A stretch of DNA of 64,000 nt. It comes from Eubacteriales Family XIII. Incertae Sedis bacterium (lineage in GTDB: Bacteria > Bacillota > Clostridia > Peptostreptococcales > Anaerovoracaceae). The DNA lies in contig JAISED010000063.1 of assembly GCA_031264295.1 (NCBI GenBank), positions 18,909 to 82,908 of the forward strand, written 5' to 3'. The notes under the pieces were generated by a model. It ran no database searches, was not told where the DNA came from, and saw only the letters and a program-made list of their open reading frames with translations. This document shows positions 46,842 to 56,874 of the stretch, one piece after another; within the stretch, counting starts at the first letter, position 1, and each line of letters begins with the position of its first letter. Position numbers and translations under genes: made by a program.

Positions 46842-48242
46842 CTAAAAGTTGAAATATATAAACGGATTGTACCCGCCGGATATGATCAACATAACGCAGA
46901 CGGTGAAGAGCAACAGCAAACCGGCGTACTGCGCGGCAAGCCCGGCGGCGCCCGTTTCATCTCCATTTTTGATGAAACAGCTCTTCATGGCGGGAGTTGC
47001 GGCGAACACGCCTATAACAATGAGGCACAGAAACCCGATAGAAATGTTGCTCACGTCAGCGTGCGGAATGAACATAGACTGTACATACTTCAGCCCCGCG
47101 CGTAAACCGTTAGCCCTGAATATTACCCAACCGCACATTACCGCCAACAAAGTGCATACGCGGTAAATCATGGGGAAAAATCGCGACTCCGACGCCTCTA
47201 TTCTTTGAGGAATGCTAAGCAGTTTTTCAAATGTCAGCAGCCCAAAGTATAACATTCCCCAGGCGACAAATTGCCATCGCGCTCCGTGCCATATTCCCGT
47301 CAGTGTCCATACAACAAATAGATTGAATACAAGGCGCGATTTTGTCTTAACGCGCGAACCTCCGAGGGGGAAATAAACGTAATCTCTGAACCACGCGCCC
47401 AGCGATATATGCCATCTCCGCCAAAAGTCAGTCACACTCGACGCCATATAGGGATAGTTGAAATTTTCCTTGAATTTGAAACCCAACATTGCGCCCAAGC
47501 CTATCGCCATGTCGGAATACCCTGAAAAGTCAAAGTAAATTTGGAGCGTATAAGCAACAATACCGATCCAAGCCTCAAACGTACCGATTGTATACGCAGT
47601 GCCGAAGATACTGTCGGCGTAAATGGCAAAGGTGTTGGCAAGTATGAGCTTTTTAGAGAGGCCGAATATAAAACGCCGCAAACCATAGGAAAAATTATCA
47701 ATAGAACGTTCTTTCACCTTAAGTTGTGCAGCTATGTCGCCATAACGAACGATGGGTCCGGCTACGATCTGCGGGAACATCATAATGTACAGTGCGGTAT
47801 TAAGCGGATTCTTCTGCACCGGGGCGACTTTACGGTACACATCTATAGCGTATGACATAGCTTGAAATGTGTAGAATGAAATGCCTACCGGCAGCGCGAA
47901 TTTCGGCAGTCCGAGCCCTACTCCAAAGAAACGCTCTACATTATCTTCCACGAAGCCAAGATATTTATAGGTAAAAAGTATGGCTAAGTTAAAGAATACC
48001 ATAGCGGCTATCAGGACTTTACCGCTTAATTTGCCGCCCCGCGTTTCAAGCGCCAGCCCAAACGCCCAGTTGACAACGATCGACCCGAGCATTATCACAA
48101 CAAACTTGTGCTCCCCCCAAGCGTAAAACGCGATTGATGCGAGCAACAAGAAGCTATTTGCCAGCCTTTTCGGCATTAAGTAATACCCTGCCATGGCTAT
48201 TGGCAGAAATACAAATAGGAAAAACACACTTGAAAATACCAA
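46842..48242 (-). CDS. MBOAT-family O-acyltransferase (AlgI-like)
   Basis: MVFSSVFFLFVFLPI, YFDFSGYSDMAIGLGAMLGFKFKENFNYPYMASSVTDFWRRWHISLGAWFRDYVYFPLGGSR, WTLTGIWHGARW. Confidence 0.95.
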   Translation of the reverse strand: MVFSSVFFLFVFLPIAMAGYYLMPKRLANSFLLLASIAFYAWGEHKFVVIMLGSIVVNWAFGLALETRGGKLSGKVLIAAMVFFNLAILFTYKYLGFVEDNVERFFGVGLGLPKFALPVGISFYTFQAMSYAIDVYRKVAPVQKNPLNTALYIMMFPQIVAGPIVRYGDIAAQLKVKERSIDNFSYGLRRFIFGLSKKLILANTFAIYADSIFGTAYTIGTFEAWIGIVAYTLQIYFDFSGYSDMAIGLGAMLGFKFKENFNYPYMASSVTDFWRRWHISLGAWFRDYVYFPLGGSRVKTKSRLVFNLFVVWTLTGIWHGARWQFVAWGMLYFGLLTFEKLLSIPQRIEASESRFFPMIYRVCTLLAVMCGWVIFRANGLRAGLKYVQSMFIPHADVSNISIGFLCLIVIGVFAATPAMKSCFIKNGDETGAAGLAAQYAGLLLLFTVCVMLIISGGYNPFIYFNF

Positions 48243-48246
48243 TTAT

Positions 48247-49449
48247 CTACCTCTTTCTATTTCCAGCTACTATCGCAATTTTTAATATTCTTATAAATCG
48301 AACGATAGAACTGGGGATTATTGTTTTTATAGCTGATTTTATTCTGATCTTATAGGCTATTTTGAATAGGGGCGTATTGAAAATGTCCATGCCTCCAATC
48401 AACTTTTTCAGTGTATCCCTCGAATCAGGTCTAAGCGTTGGTGATTTAAGATTCCACTGCTTTAAAACAGCATTTGCCAACGAACTGTTGATCAGCTCGA
48501 AATTATTTCCTTTAGCGATCAGTTCCTCACCTTTTGTGGTATTCACAAGGCATAGCGATATTCCACGCTTGTCAAAAAACTGAGGGTGAGCTTGTTCGAT
48601 ACCCCAAAAGTCGCCGGTAGTAAGATCGGCGATTCTATTTGTATTTGCATATTTACAATAGTAGCAGCATTCACGATATGTGCTTCCTTTCAAAAAAGCT
48701 GAATAGTATGGGTCGTTCTCAGCAAATCCCGCCTTAGTTTTGATCTTTGTTCTCGCCTTGATCTTGGTCTTATATCCTAAACCCCAGCCGATTTTTTCCT
48801 TGCACCTGAAATTGTAATAGATTATTTTTCCATCGTATTTTTTGCCCAGCCAATCTAAGTAGCGTTTGAACAATAGCGGCGACGGGACTCCATGACAAAC
48901 TAAATCAATTGTAAAAAGTCTATCGTAATCTTTCCCCAAAAAAGCATATAATCCAGCAATCTGGCAAGGCGTTGCGGAAAATAATACGGTTTTACCCCTA
49001 TCAAGCAATAACTTTGCCTGAGAATAGGTATACCCAATGTCGCTTTGAACATATTTTGAACTCTGCAATGGCGCTATATCCTTAAAATCCATCACGCAGA
49101 TATGATGGGCGACAAAGTTCTCGTCAAAAGCGCATCCGAAAACCGCACCCTCTCCTTGCTCTAAAATCATCGTTGCTATTCCTATAAACACGCCTCCTGA
49201 GGCACTTTTGCTAAGCAAAGCGTCATCCTTGTAGCGGGCGCCCAGAACCTGTAGGACTTCATTTCGGCGGAATCTTGGCTTTTGGTTTTGCGGACACCTC
49301 TTTACGCATAGACCGCAATCTATGCAGAGTAACGCATTGATTATCGGAATGTAAAACCCCTCTTCGTCCTCGCCCATTGTAATCGCGTCTTGTGGGCAAA
49401 TCATCCGACAAGCATTGCAGCCTGTACATCTTTCAGTTATTGATTCCAT
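48247..49449 (-). CDS. 4Fe-4S / coenzyme F420 hydrogenase beta-subunit-like polysaccharide-locus protein
   Basis: CTGCNACRMICPQDAI and CIDCGLCVKRCPQ ferredoxin motifs; SASGGVF, FSATPCQIAGL, VCHGVPSP. Confidence 0.9.
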   Translation of the reverse strand: MESITERCTGCNACRMICPQDAITMGEDEEGFYIPIINALLCIDCGLCVKRCPQNQKPRFRRNEVLQVLGARYKDDALLSKSASGGVFIGIATMILEQGEGAVFGCAFDENFVAHHICVMDFKDIAPLQSSKYVQSDIGYTYSQAKLLLDRGKTVLFSATPCQIAGLYAFLGKDYDRLFTIDLVCHGVPSPLLFKRYLDWLGKKYDGKIIYYNFRCKEKIGWGLGYKTKIKARTKIKTKAGFAENDPYYSAFLKGSTYRECCYYCKYANTNRIADLTTGDFWGIEQAHPQFFDKRGISLCLVNTTKGEELIAKGNNFELINSSLANAVLKQWNLKSPTLRPDSRDTLKKLIGGMDIFNTPLFKIAYKIRIKSAIKTIIPSSIVRFIRILKIAIVAGNRKR

Positions 49450-51938
49450 TTTCCGCGCCTTATATTTTCTGATGTGATTTGTTCAAGGAATTTATCAGCC
49501 CTATGTCTTTCTTCATCTAAAATCATATTTACTCGTTCGAAATCAACATGTCGCTCAAGTACGTCAAAGTCCTCAAAACTCAATATGTGTCTTTGCCCTT
49601 CGCCCAGCAAATCCAAAAACTCCGAAATTCTTCCTGAATAGCAATCCGGATAGACGCATATAGGCTCAGTGTTCAGATTCATCGAAAACGCAGTAGCGTG
49701 GAAAGAATCGGTCAATACATATTTCGCGTTATCAATCAGTGTTACAAATTCGAAGATCTTTGGCATCATCAAGCTCTTACCATTACGCAAAACATGGTCA
49801 AATCTAGTGCAGAACCTATACAATTTCAACCCCGTGCGTCTTGATAATTCTGCGGCGTACTTGTCGAGCATATGGCTCCTGTAGAGATTATATATCAGAA
49901 TATAATCGTCATTTATCTTGCTCGGCAGTGCGACAGAACGCCAGAACGACGCCGGCATGCACAATGTGGGATCCACTATCCGCAGACAATTGTCGTATCC
50001 GTATTGCTCCTTGAGTACACTCACTCCACTCTCTTCGCGCACAGAGATGGCGCAAAATCTGTCAATGTATTTCTTAGACTGTGTAATCTCATCTTCTGTA
50101 AATCTGATTTTACCAAAGCTTGAAGCAAACGCAAACTTGGGTTTATCTTCAGGCGCAAAACTCAGGTAAAATGCTGGTATGACGCCCCCGTTCCAACCAG
50201 TATTCCAGATTTGATCACTTCCGGAAAAATAAACGTCGGCACAGTCGTCAAAACTGTCAAAATCCGCATCTTTCAAGTATACCTGTTTTGTAAGATGAAG
50301 ATACTTTTTTCTAAATCCGCCGAAAAGATACCACCAGTAAACCAACGTAGGCAGTATTATAGGTATTTTAAGCGGATTGCCTTTGGTGAATATACGCATA
50401 AGCCCTAAGCCATAAGTATCTCGTCTGCGATAGTCAATGAATACCACGTCGTCATAATACTGTTTTAACTTTTCTTGTGTGGCAAAAGCCTGAAGTTGTG
50501 TTCCGTAGTTGCACACGTGATGTACAGTAATTACAGCTGCCATATATTCTGCTTCTTTTCCCTGCACTCTATCGCCTCCCTTCTCTGTATCTATACGTAT
50601 TGGCGAAACAAGTAAATGCGATTTGTAATATGCCGAGTAGGTGATGGCGCATGCGATTATATACGGGATGAATGTATAATGTTCATAAAGCGGATTCCCT
50701 GTGAAGCAATAAAGCAAGAAGAATATCTGCATACAAAACGAAAACGAAAGATGCTGTTTTTTCACGGCCTGATCCTCACGAACCAATAATTGATAAGTGT
50801 TCACAAGGGTTCTTATGAAAAACAGCATGAATACAGAAAAGCCTACAATTCCTGTTTCACACAGCAACTGAAGGTATACATTATGTACGTCAAAATGCCT
50901 ATCATACGTTAACAAATCGTAGTATGCGCCCCATCCTGCACCAAAAACGGGATTCTGCAAGAAAAGCTCCCAAGCCAGTGTCCAGAGTCCAATTCTCCCG
51001 TTAGAAAATGAATTCAAACTCGTATGCCCAAAAGGTGAAAATCGTCCTAAGCTTACAAACACTTGATTTACGATATTAACATCTCTAAAAATAAAATACG
51101 CAATCAATAGCATAGCAACCGCGCCAACAGACAATTTCAAAATCTTCCCTAGAATATCTGCTTTAGAATAAAACCAAAAATATGTGATCAATACTGCTGC
51201 AGTCGCAAATAGTAGAATACCTCGCTTTCCAGTGAGAAATACGGAAAAAAGTGTAATACTTATAATCAAAATTCCCATGACATTAACTCTTTTCTCAGCA
51301 GAAAAAAGATGTTTTGCGCATACTAACACGAGAGCGGTGCCAACAATCATCCCCATTGAAGAATAGTGATTGAAAACCCCCATCATATAGCCGCTATCTA
51401 CCATATCCATGCATACATTAAAACTATGTTCATTCAGATCATATAAATAAATCAAGCTATTACGGATGATGTCCGGCTTGAACCACAGGAAATAACCCAG
51501 CGCTATGTGTATGTAGGCATACCACCTCATCACATTTAAAGAAATTCCTTGCCATCCTTTGAGTCGAATCAATATCATGAAAAAAGTGATACCCGCGATC
51601 ATTATCATCACTTCACCGATCTTATTTCTGTATGTGAACAGATTTATGAAAATGAAAATCATCATAACAGCACAGAGAATTTCATTTGTTGTAATAACAA
51701 TAACAAACCTAGACTTGCCATTATATTTCACAAATAAAATCACAAATACGCACCCTGGGATTATAAGGAACAGTATACCTCTCAAGGTATCTCCCAATAT
51801 GGCTGCGCCCAATGAACCCAAGCCATACACCGCCAGCCATAGCACAAAGCATATGTACAATGGAAATGCATGATTATCCTTTGTGGCTATTGAAAATTCT
51901 TCTTTTATATGATCACTATGTTCCATTAAATGGTTCAA
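49437..51938 (-). CDS. Fusion protein: O-antigen ligase/polymerase-like (N-terminal) and polysaccharide pyruvyl transferase (C-terminal)
   Basis: N-terminal about 440 aa multi-TM with WELFLQNPVFGAGWGAYYDLL...DVHNVYLQLLCETG. C-terminal about 380 aa with NYGTQLQAFATQ, FSGSDQIWNTG, AFASSFGK, ISVREESGV, VLTDSFHATAFSMN. Confidence 0.85.
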   Translation of the reverse strand: MNHLMEHSDHIKEEFSIATKDNHAFPLYICFVLWLAVYGLGSLGAAILGDTLRGILFLIIPGCVFVILFVKYNGKSRFVIVITTNEILCAVMMIFIFINLFTYRNKIGEVMIMIAGITFFMILIRLKGWQGISLNVMRWYAYIHIALGYFLWFKPDIIRNSLIYLYDLNEHSFNVCMDMVDSGYMMGVFNHYSSMGMIVGTALVLVCAKHLFSAEKRVNVMGILIISITLFSVFLTGKRGILLFATAAVLITYFWFYSKADILGKILKLSVGAVAMLLIAYFIFRDVNIVNQVFVSLGRFSPFGHTSLNSFSNGRIGLWTLAWELFLQNPVFGAGWGAYYDLLTYDRHFDVHNVYLQLLCETGIVGFSVFMLFFIRTLVNTYQLLVREDQAVKKQHLSFSFCMQIFFLLYCFTGNPLYEHYTFIPYIIACAITYSAYYKSHLLVSPIRIDTEKGGDRVQGKEAEYMAAVITVHHVCNYGTQLQAFATQEKLKQYYDDVVFIDYRRRDTYGLGLMRIFTKGNPLKIPIILPTLVYWWYLFGGFRKKYLHLTKQVYLKDADFDSFDDCADVYFSGSDQIWNTGWNGGVIPAFYLSFAPEDKPKFAFASSFGKIRFTEDEITQSKKYIDRFCAISVREESGVSVLKEQYGYDNCLRIVDPTLCMPASFWRSVALPSKINDDYILIYNLYRSHMLDKYAAELSRRTGLKLYRFCTRFDHVLRNGKSLMMPKIFEFVTLIDNAKYVLTDSFHATAFSMNLNTEPICVYPDCYSGRISEFLDLLGEGQRHILSFEDFDVLERHVDFERVNMILDEERHRADKFLEQITSENIRRGKWNQ

Positions 51939-51973
51939 GGATTTTCTCTCTTTCTGTCAATTCATTGGTTCCC

Positions 51974-53023
51974 TCAATGTATCAACCAATATCGGAGCTT
52001 ATACATAAAATTTAACATAAAAAAACAGTGTAACTTGATAAATATCAGTACAATGGCGTGAATGGGGCGTAGCTCACGCACTTTCACACTTTTTATGGAT
52101 TTTTTTATCCACGGCCTATTTTCTATATACTCAAAAAACTCATCTCGCCTTAATCTATATGGTTTGGGATTGTATGGATGGAAAAAATATATCCTATTGC
52201 AATCACTCTGTAATGAAGAAAGTGTGATTATGTCGAAATTCATTTCATTTCTCTTGATTTCATCACACAGACGAGACGAAATACGCTTATCAATATATGT
52301 TTTATACGTACTTACCCATTCAATAATCCTGGGATTATACATTTTGCTAACTGAAGCTATATGTATCCGATGGTGATAGTAGTATGTATCAAAACAGTCC
52401 ACATTGGGATATTTTACAAGCGCATCCAACATAAATAATCTATCTTCCGCCATCCATAATCGGGGTTCAAATCTCATTTTATGCCTAGCTATAAATTCTC
52501 TGGAGAATAGCTTTCCCCACGGAGAAGACATTTCGTTGGACTCTTTATATTTATTTGGCAGCAACAAGCGCCAGCATAGTTCTTCATAAGAAGCCGTCTG
52601 CAACACGCCTTTCAACCCCTTGCAAGCAACTTTTTTATTATTTTCATAATCGGCAAAAATTAACACATCATACAAGCTCTGCGTATACGGCGCCAACATC
52701 TCATAATAGTTCTTCTCGACCCAGTCGTCCGCGTCCACAAAACATAACCATTTACCCTTCGCCGCTGCAATGCCGTTATTCCTCGCCACAGACACACCCT
52801 GATTCTCCTGATGTATGACGCTAATCCTATCATCCCTGCTTGCGTATTCATCACAAATCACACCACAGTTATCCGGAGATCCATCGTCCACCAGTATAAT
52901 CTCAACAGGCGTATTCCGAACCGCAATGAGGCTTTCTATGCATATTCTGAGATAGTTTTCACTGATTTTATAAACCGGCACAATAACACTGATATCAACA
53001 GTTTTTGTTCCTTTTGTTTCCAT
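51974..53023 (-). CDS. Family 2 glycosyltransferase
   Basis: DISVIVPVYKISENYLRICIESL, VEIILVDDGSPDNCGVICDEYA, CFVDADDWV. Confidence 0.93.
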   Translation of the reverse strand: METKGTKTVDISVIVPVYKISENYLRICIESLIAVRNTPVEIILVDDGSPDNCGVICDEYASRDDRISVIHQENQGVSVARNNGIAAAKGKWLCFVDADDWVEKNYYEMLAPYTQSLYDVLIFADYENNKKVACKGLKGVLQTASYEELCWRLLLPNKYKESNEMSSPWGKLFSREFIARHKMRFEPRLWMAEDRLFMLDALVKYPNVDCFDTYYYHHRIHIASVSKMYNPRIIEWVSTYKTYIDKRISSRLCDEIKRNEMNFDIITLSSLQSDCNRIYFFHPYNPKPYRLRRDEFFEYIENRPWIKKSIKSVKVRELRPIHAIVLIFIKLHCFFMLNFMYKLRYWLIH

Positions 53024-53129
53024 ATACTAACCTGCTCACGCTCTCATTTGCACCATGAATCTGTTCTTATCAGTATTGTAATTTCACCGATAACTTCATC
53101 ATAAAAAATATTGTGTTCTTTTTCGCACA

Positions 53130-54179
53130 TCAATGCGCCAACCAATACCGAACCTTATACATAAAATTTAACATGAAGAACCAGCGCAGCTTAATAAGTA
53201 ACAGTATAAAGGTATGAGGGCAACGCAGTTCACGCACTTTTACATTTTTTATGGCTTTTTTCATTTGCGATTCTGTTATATGCTCCAAAAACTCATCTCG
53301 TCTTAGTTTATAAGACTTCGTATTATCTATGTGGAAAAAATATATCCTATTGCACTCGCTCTGCAATAATGAAAGAGTGAGTATATCGAAATTCAGCTCG
53401 TTTTTCTTGCTTTCATAAGGCGTATAAAGTGAAATACGCTTATATATATATGTTTTATATGCATTTGCCCATTCAAAGATGTCAGGATTATAACTTCTGC
53501 AGACTGAAAGCATATGTATTCGATAGTGATAATAGTATACATCAAAATGATCCATTTTTGGAGATTTTATAAACACATCTAACATAAACATACCATCTTC
53601 ACGCATCCATAATCCCGGTTCGAATCTGATTTTATGCTTTGCTATAAATTCTCTGGAAAACAATTTATAGCATTGCGCACATATCTGACCTGATACTTTA
53701 TACTTATTTAACAATACCCAGCGCCAGCATAAATCCTCATAAGAGACTGTCTGAAGCAGCGTTTTTAACTCCTCACTATGCACCTTTTTGTTATTCATAT
53801 AACAGCCAAACATTATCACATCACATAAGCTTTGTGTATACGGCGCCAACATTTCATAATAGTCCCATTCGACCCAATCGTCCGCATCCACAAAGCATAG
53901 CCATTTCCCTTTCGCCGCCGCCATACCGTTATTCCGCGCTGCGGATACGCCCATGTTCACTTGATGTATAACGCGGATCCTATCATCCCTGCCCGCATAT
54001 TCATCACAGATCTCACCACAGTTATCCGGCGAACCGTCGTCAACCAGTATGACCTCGACAGGCGTATCCTTAACTGCAATAAGGCTCTCTATGCATGTCC
54101 TGAGGTAATTTTCATTGATCATATAAATCGGTACAATGACGCTTATATCAGCGGTTTCTGTTCCCACAACATTGACCAT
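53130..54179 (-). CDS. Family 2 glycosyltransferase (tandem paralogue)
   Basis: DISVIVPIYMINENYLRTCIESLIAVKDTPVEVILVDDGSPDNCGEICDEYAGRDDRI; same 349-aa length as its neighbour. Confidence 0.93.
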   Translation of the reverse strand: MVNVVGTETADISVIVPIYMINENYLRTCIESLIAVKDTPVEVILVDDGSPDNCGEICDEYAGRDDRIRVIHQVNMGVSAARNNGMAAAKGKWLCFVDADDWVEWDYYEMLAPYTQSLCDVIMFGCYMNNKKVHSEELKTLLQTVSYEDLCWRWVLLNKYKVSGQICAQCYKLFSREFIAKHKIRFEPGLWMREDGMFMLDVFIKSPKMDHFDVYYYHYRIHMLSVCRSYNPDIFEWANAYKTYIYKRISLYTPYESKKNELNFDILTLSLLQSECNRIYFFHIDNTKSYKLRRDEFLEHITESQMKKAIKNVKVRELRCPHTFILLLIKLRWFFMLNFMYKVRYWLAH

Positions 54180-54210
54180 CCCTTCACTTTACCCATGAAT
54201 CAGATCTTAT

Positions 54211-55749
54211 TCAGCGGCTCATCTTCTTTTTCAATTCAACTACAACACCTGTAATAACTTTAACCTTCAACAACACTAAAAGCCCTCCATACAAAATCAC
54301 AGCAATGCCCACAATTATCACAGTCCAAAACAGGCACTGCATATAAGCTCCGTTCATGATCGGAGTATTACGGATCGCGAACCATACGAACACACCCATA
54401 GTTGCGCTCGCAAAAGTTATTTTTGCAAGCTCCGGAACTTGTTCGCGCAAGCCGAGCGCCCCTACTGTCTTGCGGAACATAATCACCAGTAATATAGTGT
54501 ATAGCATACTAGTAACACTGGTTCCAAGAGCAAGTCCTCTATGCTGAAATGTTCCGATGAGCGATAGTTTAAGCGCGATTCCTCCTGCTACGGATATAGC
54601 TGACAGGATCGCAGGAATCTTCGCTTGTTTCATAGCATGGAATCCCCTTATAAAAAGCGGCGAGAAATTAGTTGCTAAAATGCTCAGCGCGTACATTTGC
54701 AGGCATTCTGCAGTACGCTGGGTATCCTCCGGCTCAAAGGCGCCGCGTTCCAACAGGATTTGCACTATGGGCTTAGCTATCAGCACCATCCCGACAGTTA
54801 GCGGCAAAAGCATAGGCGTTAATGTTATCACCCATCTTATCAGATGCTTTTTCAAGGCTGAAATGTTATCTTCCGCCGCAAGTTCAGACATTCGCGGAAA
54901 TAATGCTATAGTCACCGCCGAACCGACAAGCTCGGTTACAACGTTGTTGAGTTTAGAAGAGTAACTGAGCGTAGCAACAGTACCGGAGACGAGCGATGCA
55001 GCGAGATTTTTGTCTATAATTTGATTAATCTCCAACACTGCAGCAGCGAGTGTGATCGGCAGCATCAATTTCAACATGTTTCTAATATGCTCATCGCGAA
55101 AATCAATACGCGGATAATATCGAAGACCCTTTTTTTTGCAAAATACAACTAATACTGCCATAGACGCAATATTACCAATCATGACGCCAATGCCCAGAAG
55201 GATCAAACTCTCAGTAAATTTGCCCAAAATTATCGAAATAACTGCACAGAAATTGATCAAAGCGTCGGATGCTATCGCAACAAAGAAAATTTTCTTAATC
55301 TGCAAATATGCCCTGAAAATCCCAATCAGTAACATCGGAATCGCCGACCAAACCATCACTTGCAATAATTTTGACGCTAGATCAAATGCGTCCGGAGCCA
55401 GTTTGGACGCAAATATGTATACCAAGGCTTGCGGGAACAGTGTGAATATGAACGCGAAAATAAATCCGACAATAAATAGCATTGTAAGCAAACTGCTTGT
55501 AAACTGGTTTTTATCGCCATTGTGACTGGCACACTGCGGAATATATGTCGCTGTTACCGCATTGCCGATAACCAGTAGTATGACACTTGGGACAGTCGTT
55601 GCAATGATGTAAGCATCGGATACTGTTCCGGCGCCGTACGCCGCCGCGAGGACAATTTCACGTATAAGACCCAGAATCCGCAGCAGTATCGTAGCGGCGG
55701 ACACCGCCATGGACGCGCGAAGTATATTGTATTTTACGGGCTTTGGCAT
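54211..55749 (-). CDS. MurJ/MviN-like lipid-linked oligosaccharide flippase
   Basis: LRILGLIREIVLAAAYGAGTVSDAYIIATTVPS, TYIPQCASHNGDKNQF, ALFPRMSELAAE. Confidence 0.92.
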   Translation of the reverse strand: MPKPVKYNILRASMAVSAATILLRILGLIREIVLAAAYGAGTVSDAYIIATTVPSVILLVIGNAVTATYIPQCASHNGDKNQFTSSLLTMLFIVGFIFAFIFTLFPQALVYIFASKLAPDAFDLASKLLQVMVWSAIPMLLIGIFRAYLQIKKIFFVAIASDALINFCAVISIILGKFTESLILLGIGVMIGNIASMAVLVVFCKKKGLRYYPRIDFRDEHIRNMLKLMLPITLAAAVLEINQIIDKNLAASLVSGTVATLSYSSKLNNVVTELVGSAVTIALFPRMSELAAEDNISALKKHLIRWVITLTPMLLPLTVGMVLIAKPIVQILLERGAFEPEDTQRTAECLQMYALSILATNFSPLFIRGFHAMKQAKIPAILSAISVAGGIALKLSLIGTFQHRGLALGTSVTSMLYTILLVIMFRKTVGALGLREQVPELAKITFASATMGVFVWFAIRNTPIMNGAYMQCLFWTVIIVGIAVILYGGLLVLLKVKVITGVVVELKKKMSR

Positions 55750-55751
55750 TA

Positions 55752-56852
55752 TTAAATACCTCTACTATTACCTTTAAATAATATCGCTGAAAAATAGGCA
55801 AGCGATATGTTCATCAGTATCGAGTCTGTATAGCTCTCTGAAAGCGAATAAACAGAATAGCAGATCATTATCAATGTTTCATGAGCCATTTTCATTTTAT
55901 TGAATCTATATAGTAATACTGTATTGAGCATGATGAACAGCAAAAAAAATATAGCGCCGTCAGTATATAATATATTAATGTAACCAAAGTCTGTCTCCAC
56001 GCCATAGTTCCCAAATAAGGATATATTTTGATCATTGATTACTGCGGCTGAAGTGATAAATCTAGACGACAAAGTTCCAAAGCTGCTTAACCACTCTATT
56101 TGATTTATCAAATAACAAATTACAATACTTACCAGTGATAAAATAAGAAACGCATTTTTCCCTATAATATCAACAAACCATCGCCAAATCATTTTAGTCC
56201 CTTTAAATTTCAGTAAGTACCCTATTATTATGACGCCGGTACACATTATAAACCCGGTTCGGGAATATGTAAAACCGTATAATAATGCATTCCCTAACAT
56301 TAAAAGCAGATAATGTAAAAACTTCAAGGCATCTTTATATGATAGTACACAAAAAACTATAATGCAAAATAAAGTGTAATGTGTACTATTTGGCTGTCCA
56401 TACCCTAACGCGTATCTGACAGTCATCTCGTCCGCTTCATATCTGATAATTTTCTCCATGTCTGTAATGCCCAAAAGCGACTTGGATATCGTATATATGA
56501 ATAAACCCAGTTTGATCCAAAAACTTCGCAGGAAAAGCGTATCCATGTCAATGTTCTTCATACATGAAATTGTAATAACGGTCAAGAGCGCTGTCGTCTC
56601 TTTTGTAAAAAGCATATTTATAATACCTAACATAAACAGTGGGATAACAATGCAAAGTTCCATTCTGCTCCACCTTGTTGATATAAGTTTCAATAATGCA
56701 AATGGAATAGCGCACCAGGTCATCATTCGCATGGCCGGAATCTTGGAGGTATACCCCAGGCCCTTCCCCAGCAATAAAATAAGCCAGAAGATGTAAAAAC
56801 ATGTATTCCCAACTACCACGCGCCTGCAAGGCAGTTTTATCATTGTATTCAT
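55752..56852 (-). CDS. Wzy-like oligosaccharide polymerase (multi-TM)
   Basis: Multi-TM. YGFTYSRTGFIMCTGVII and FGNYGVETDFGYINILYTDGAIFFLLF are typical of O-antigen polymerase-like proteins. Confidence 0.7.
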   Translation of the reverse strand: MNTMIKLPCRRVVVGNTCFYIFWLILLLGKGLGYTSKIPAMRMMTWCAIPFALLKLISTRWSRMELCIVIPLFMLGIINMLFTKETTALLTVITISCMKNIDMDTLFLRSFWIKLGLFIYTISKSLLGITDMEKIIRYEADEMTVRYALGYGQPNSTHYTLFCIIVFCVLSYKDALKFLHYLLLMLGNALLYGFTYSRTGFIMCTGVIIIGYLLKFKGTKMIWRWFVDIIGKNAFLILSLVSIVICYLINQIEWLSSFGTLSSRFITSAAVINDQNISLFGNYGVETDFGYINILYTDGAIFFLLFIMLNTVLLYRFNKMKMAHETLIMICYSVYSLSESYTDSILMNISLAYFSAILFKGNSRGI

Positions 56853-56874
56853 TACATCGCTTCCTTTACGATCA

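Noticed and set aside
54211-55749. Housekeeping murJ
   Set aside because: MurJ-like by sequence, but its location among capsule genes favours a locus-specific flippase; no gene symbol assigned.
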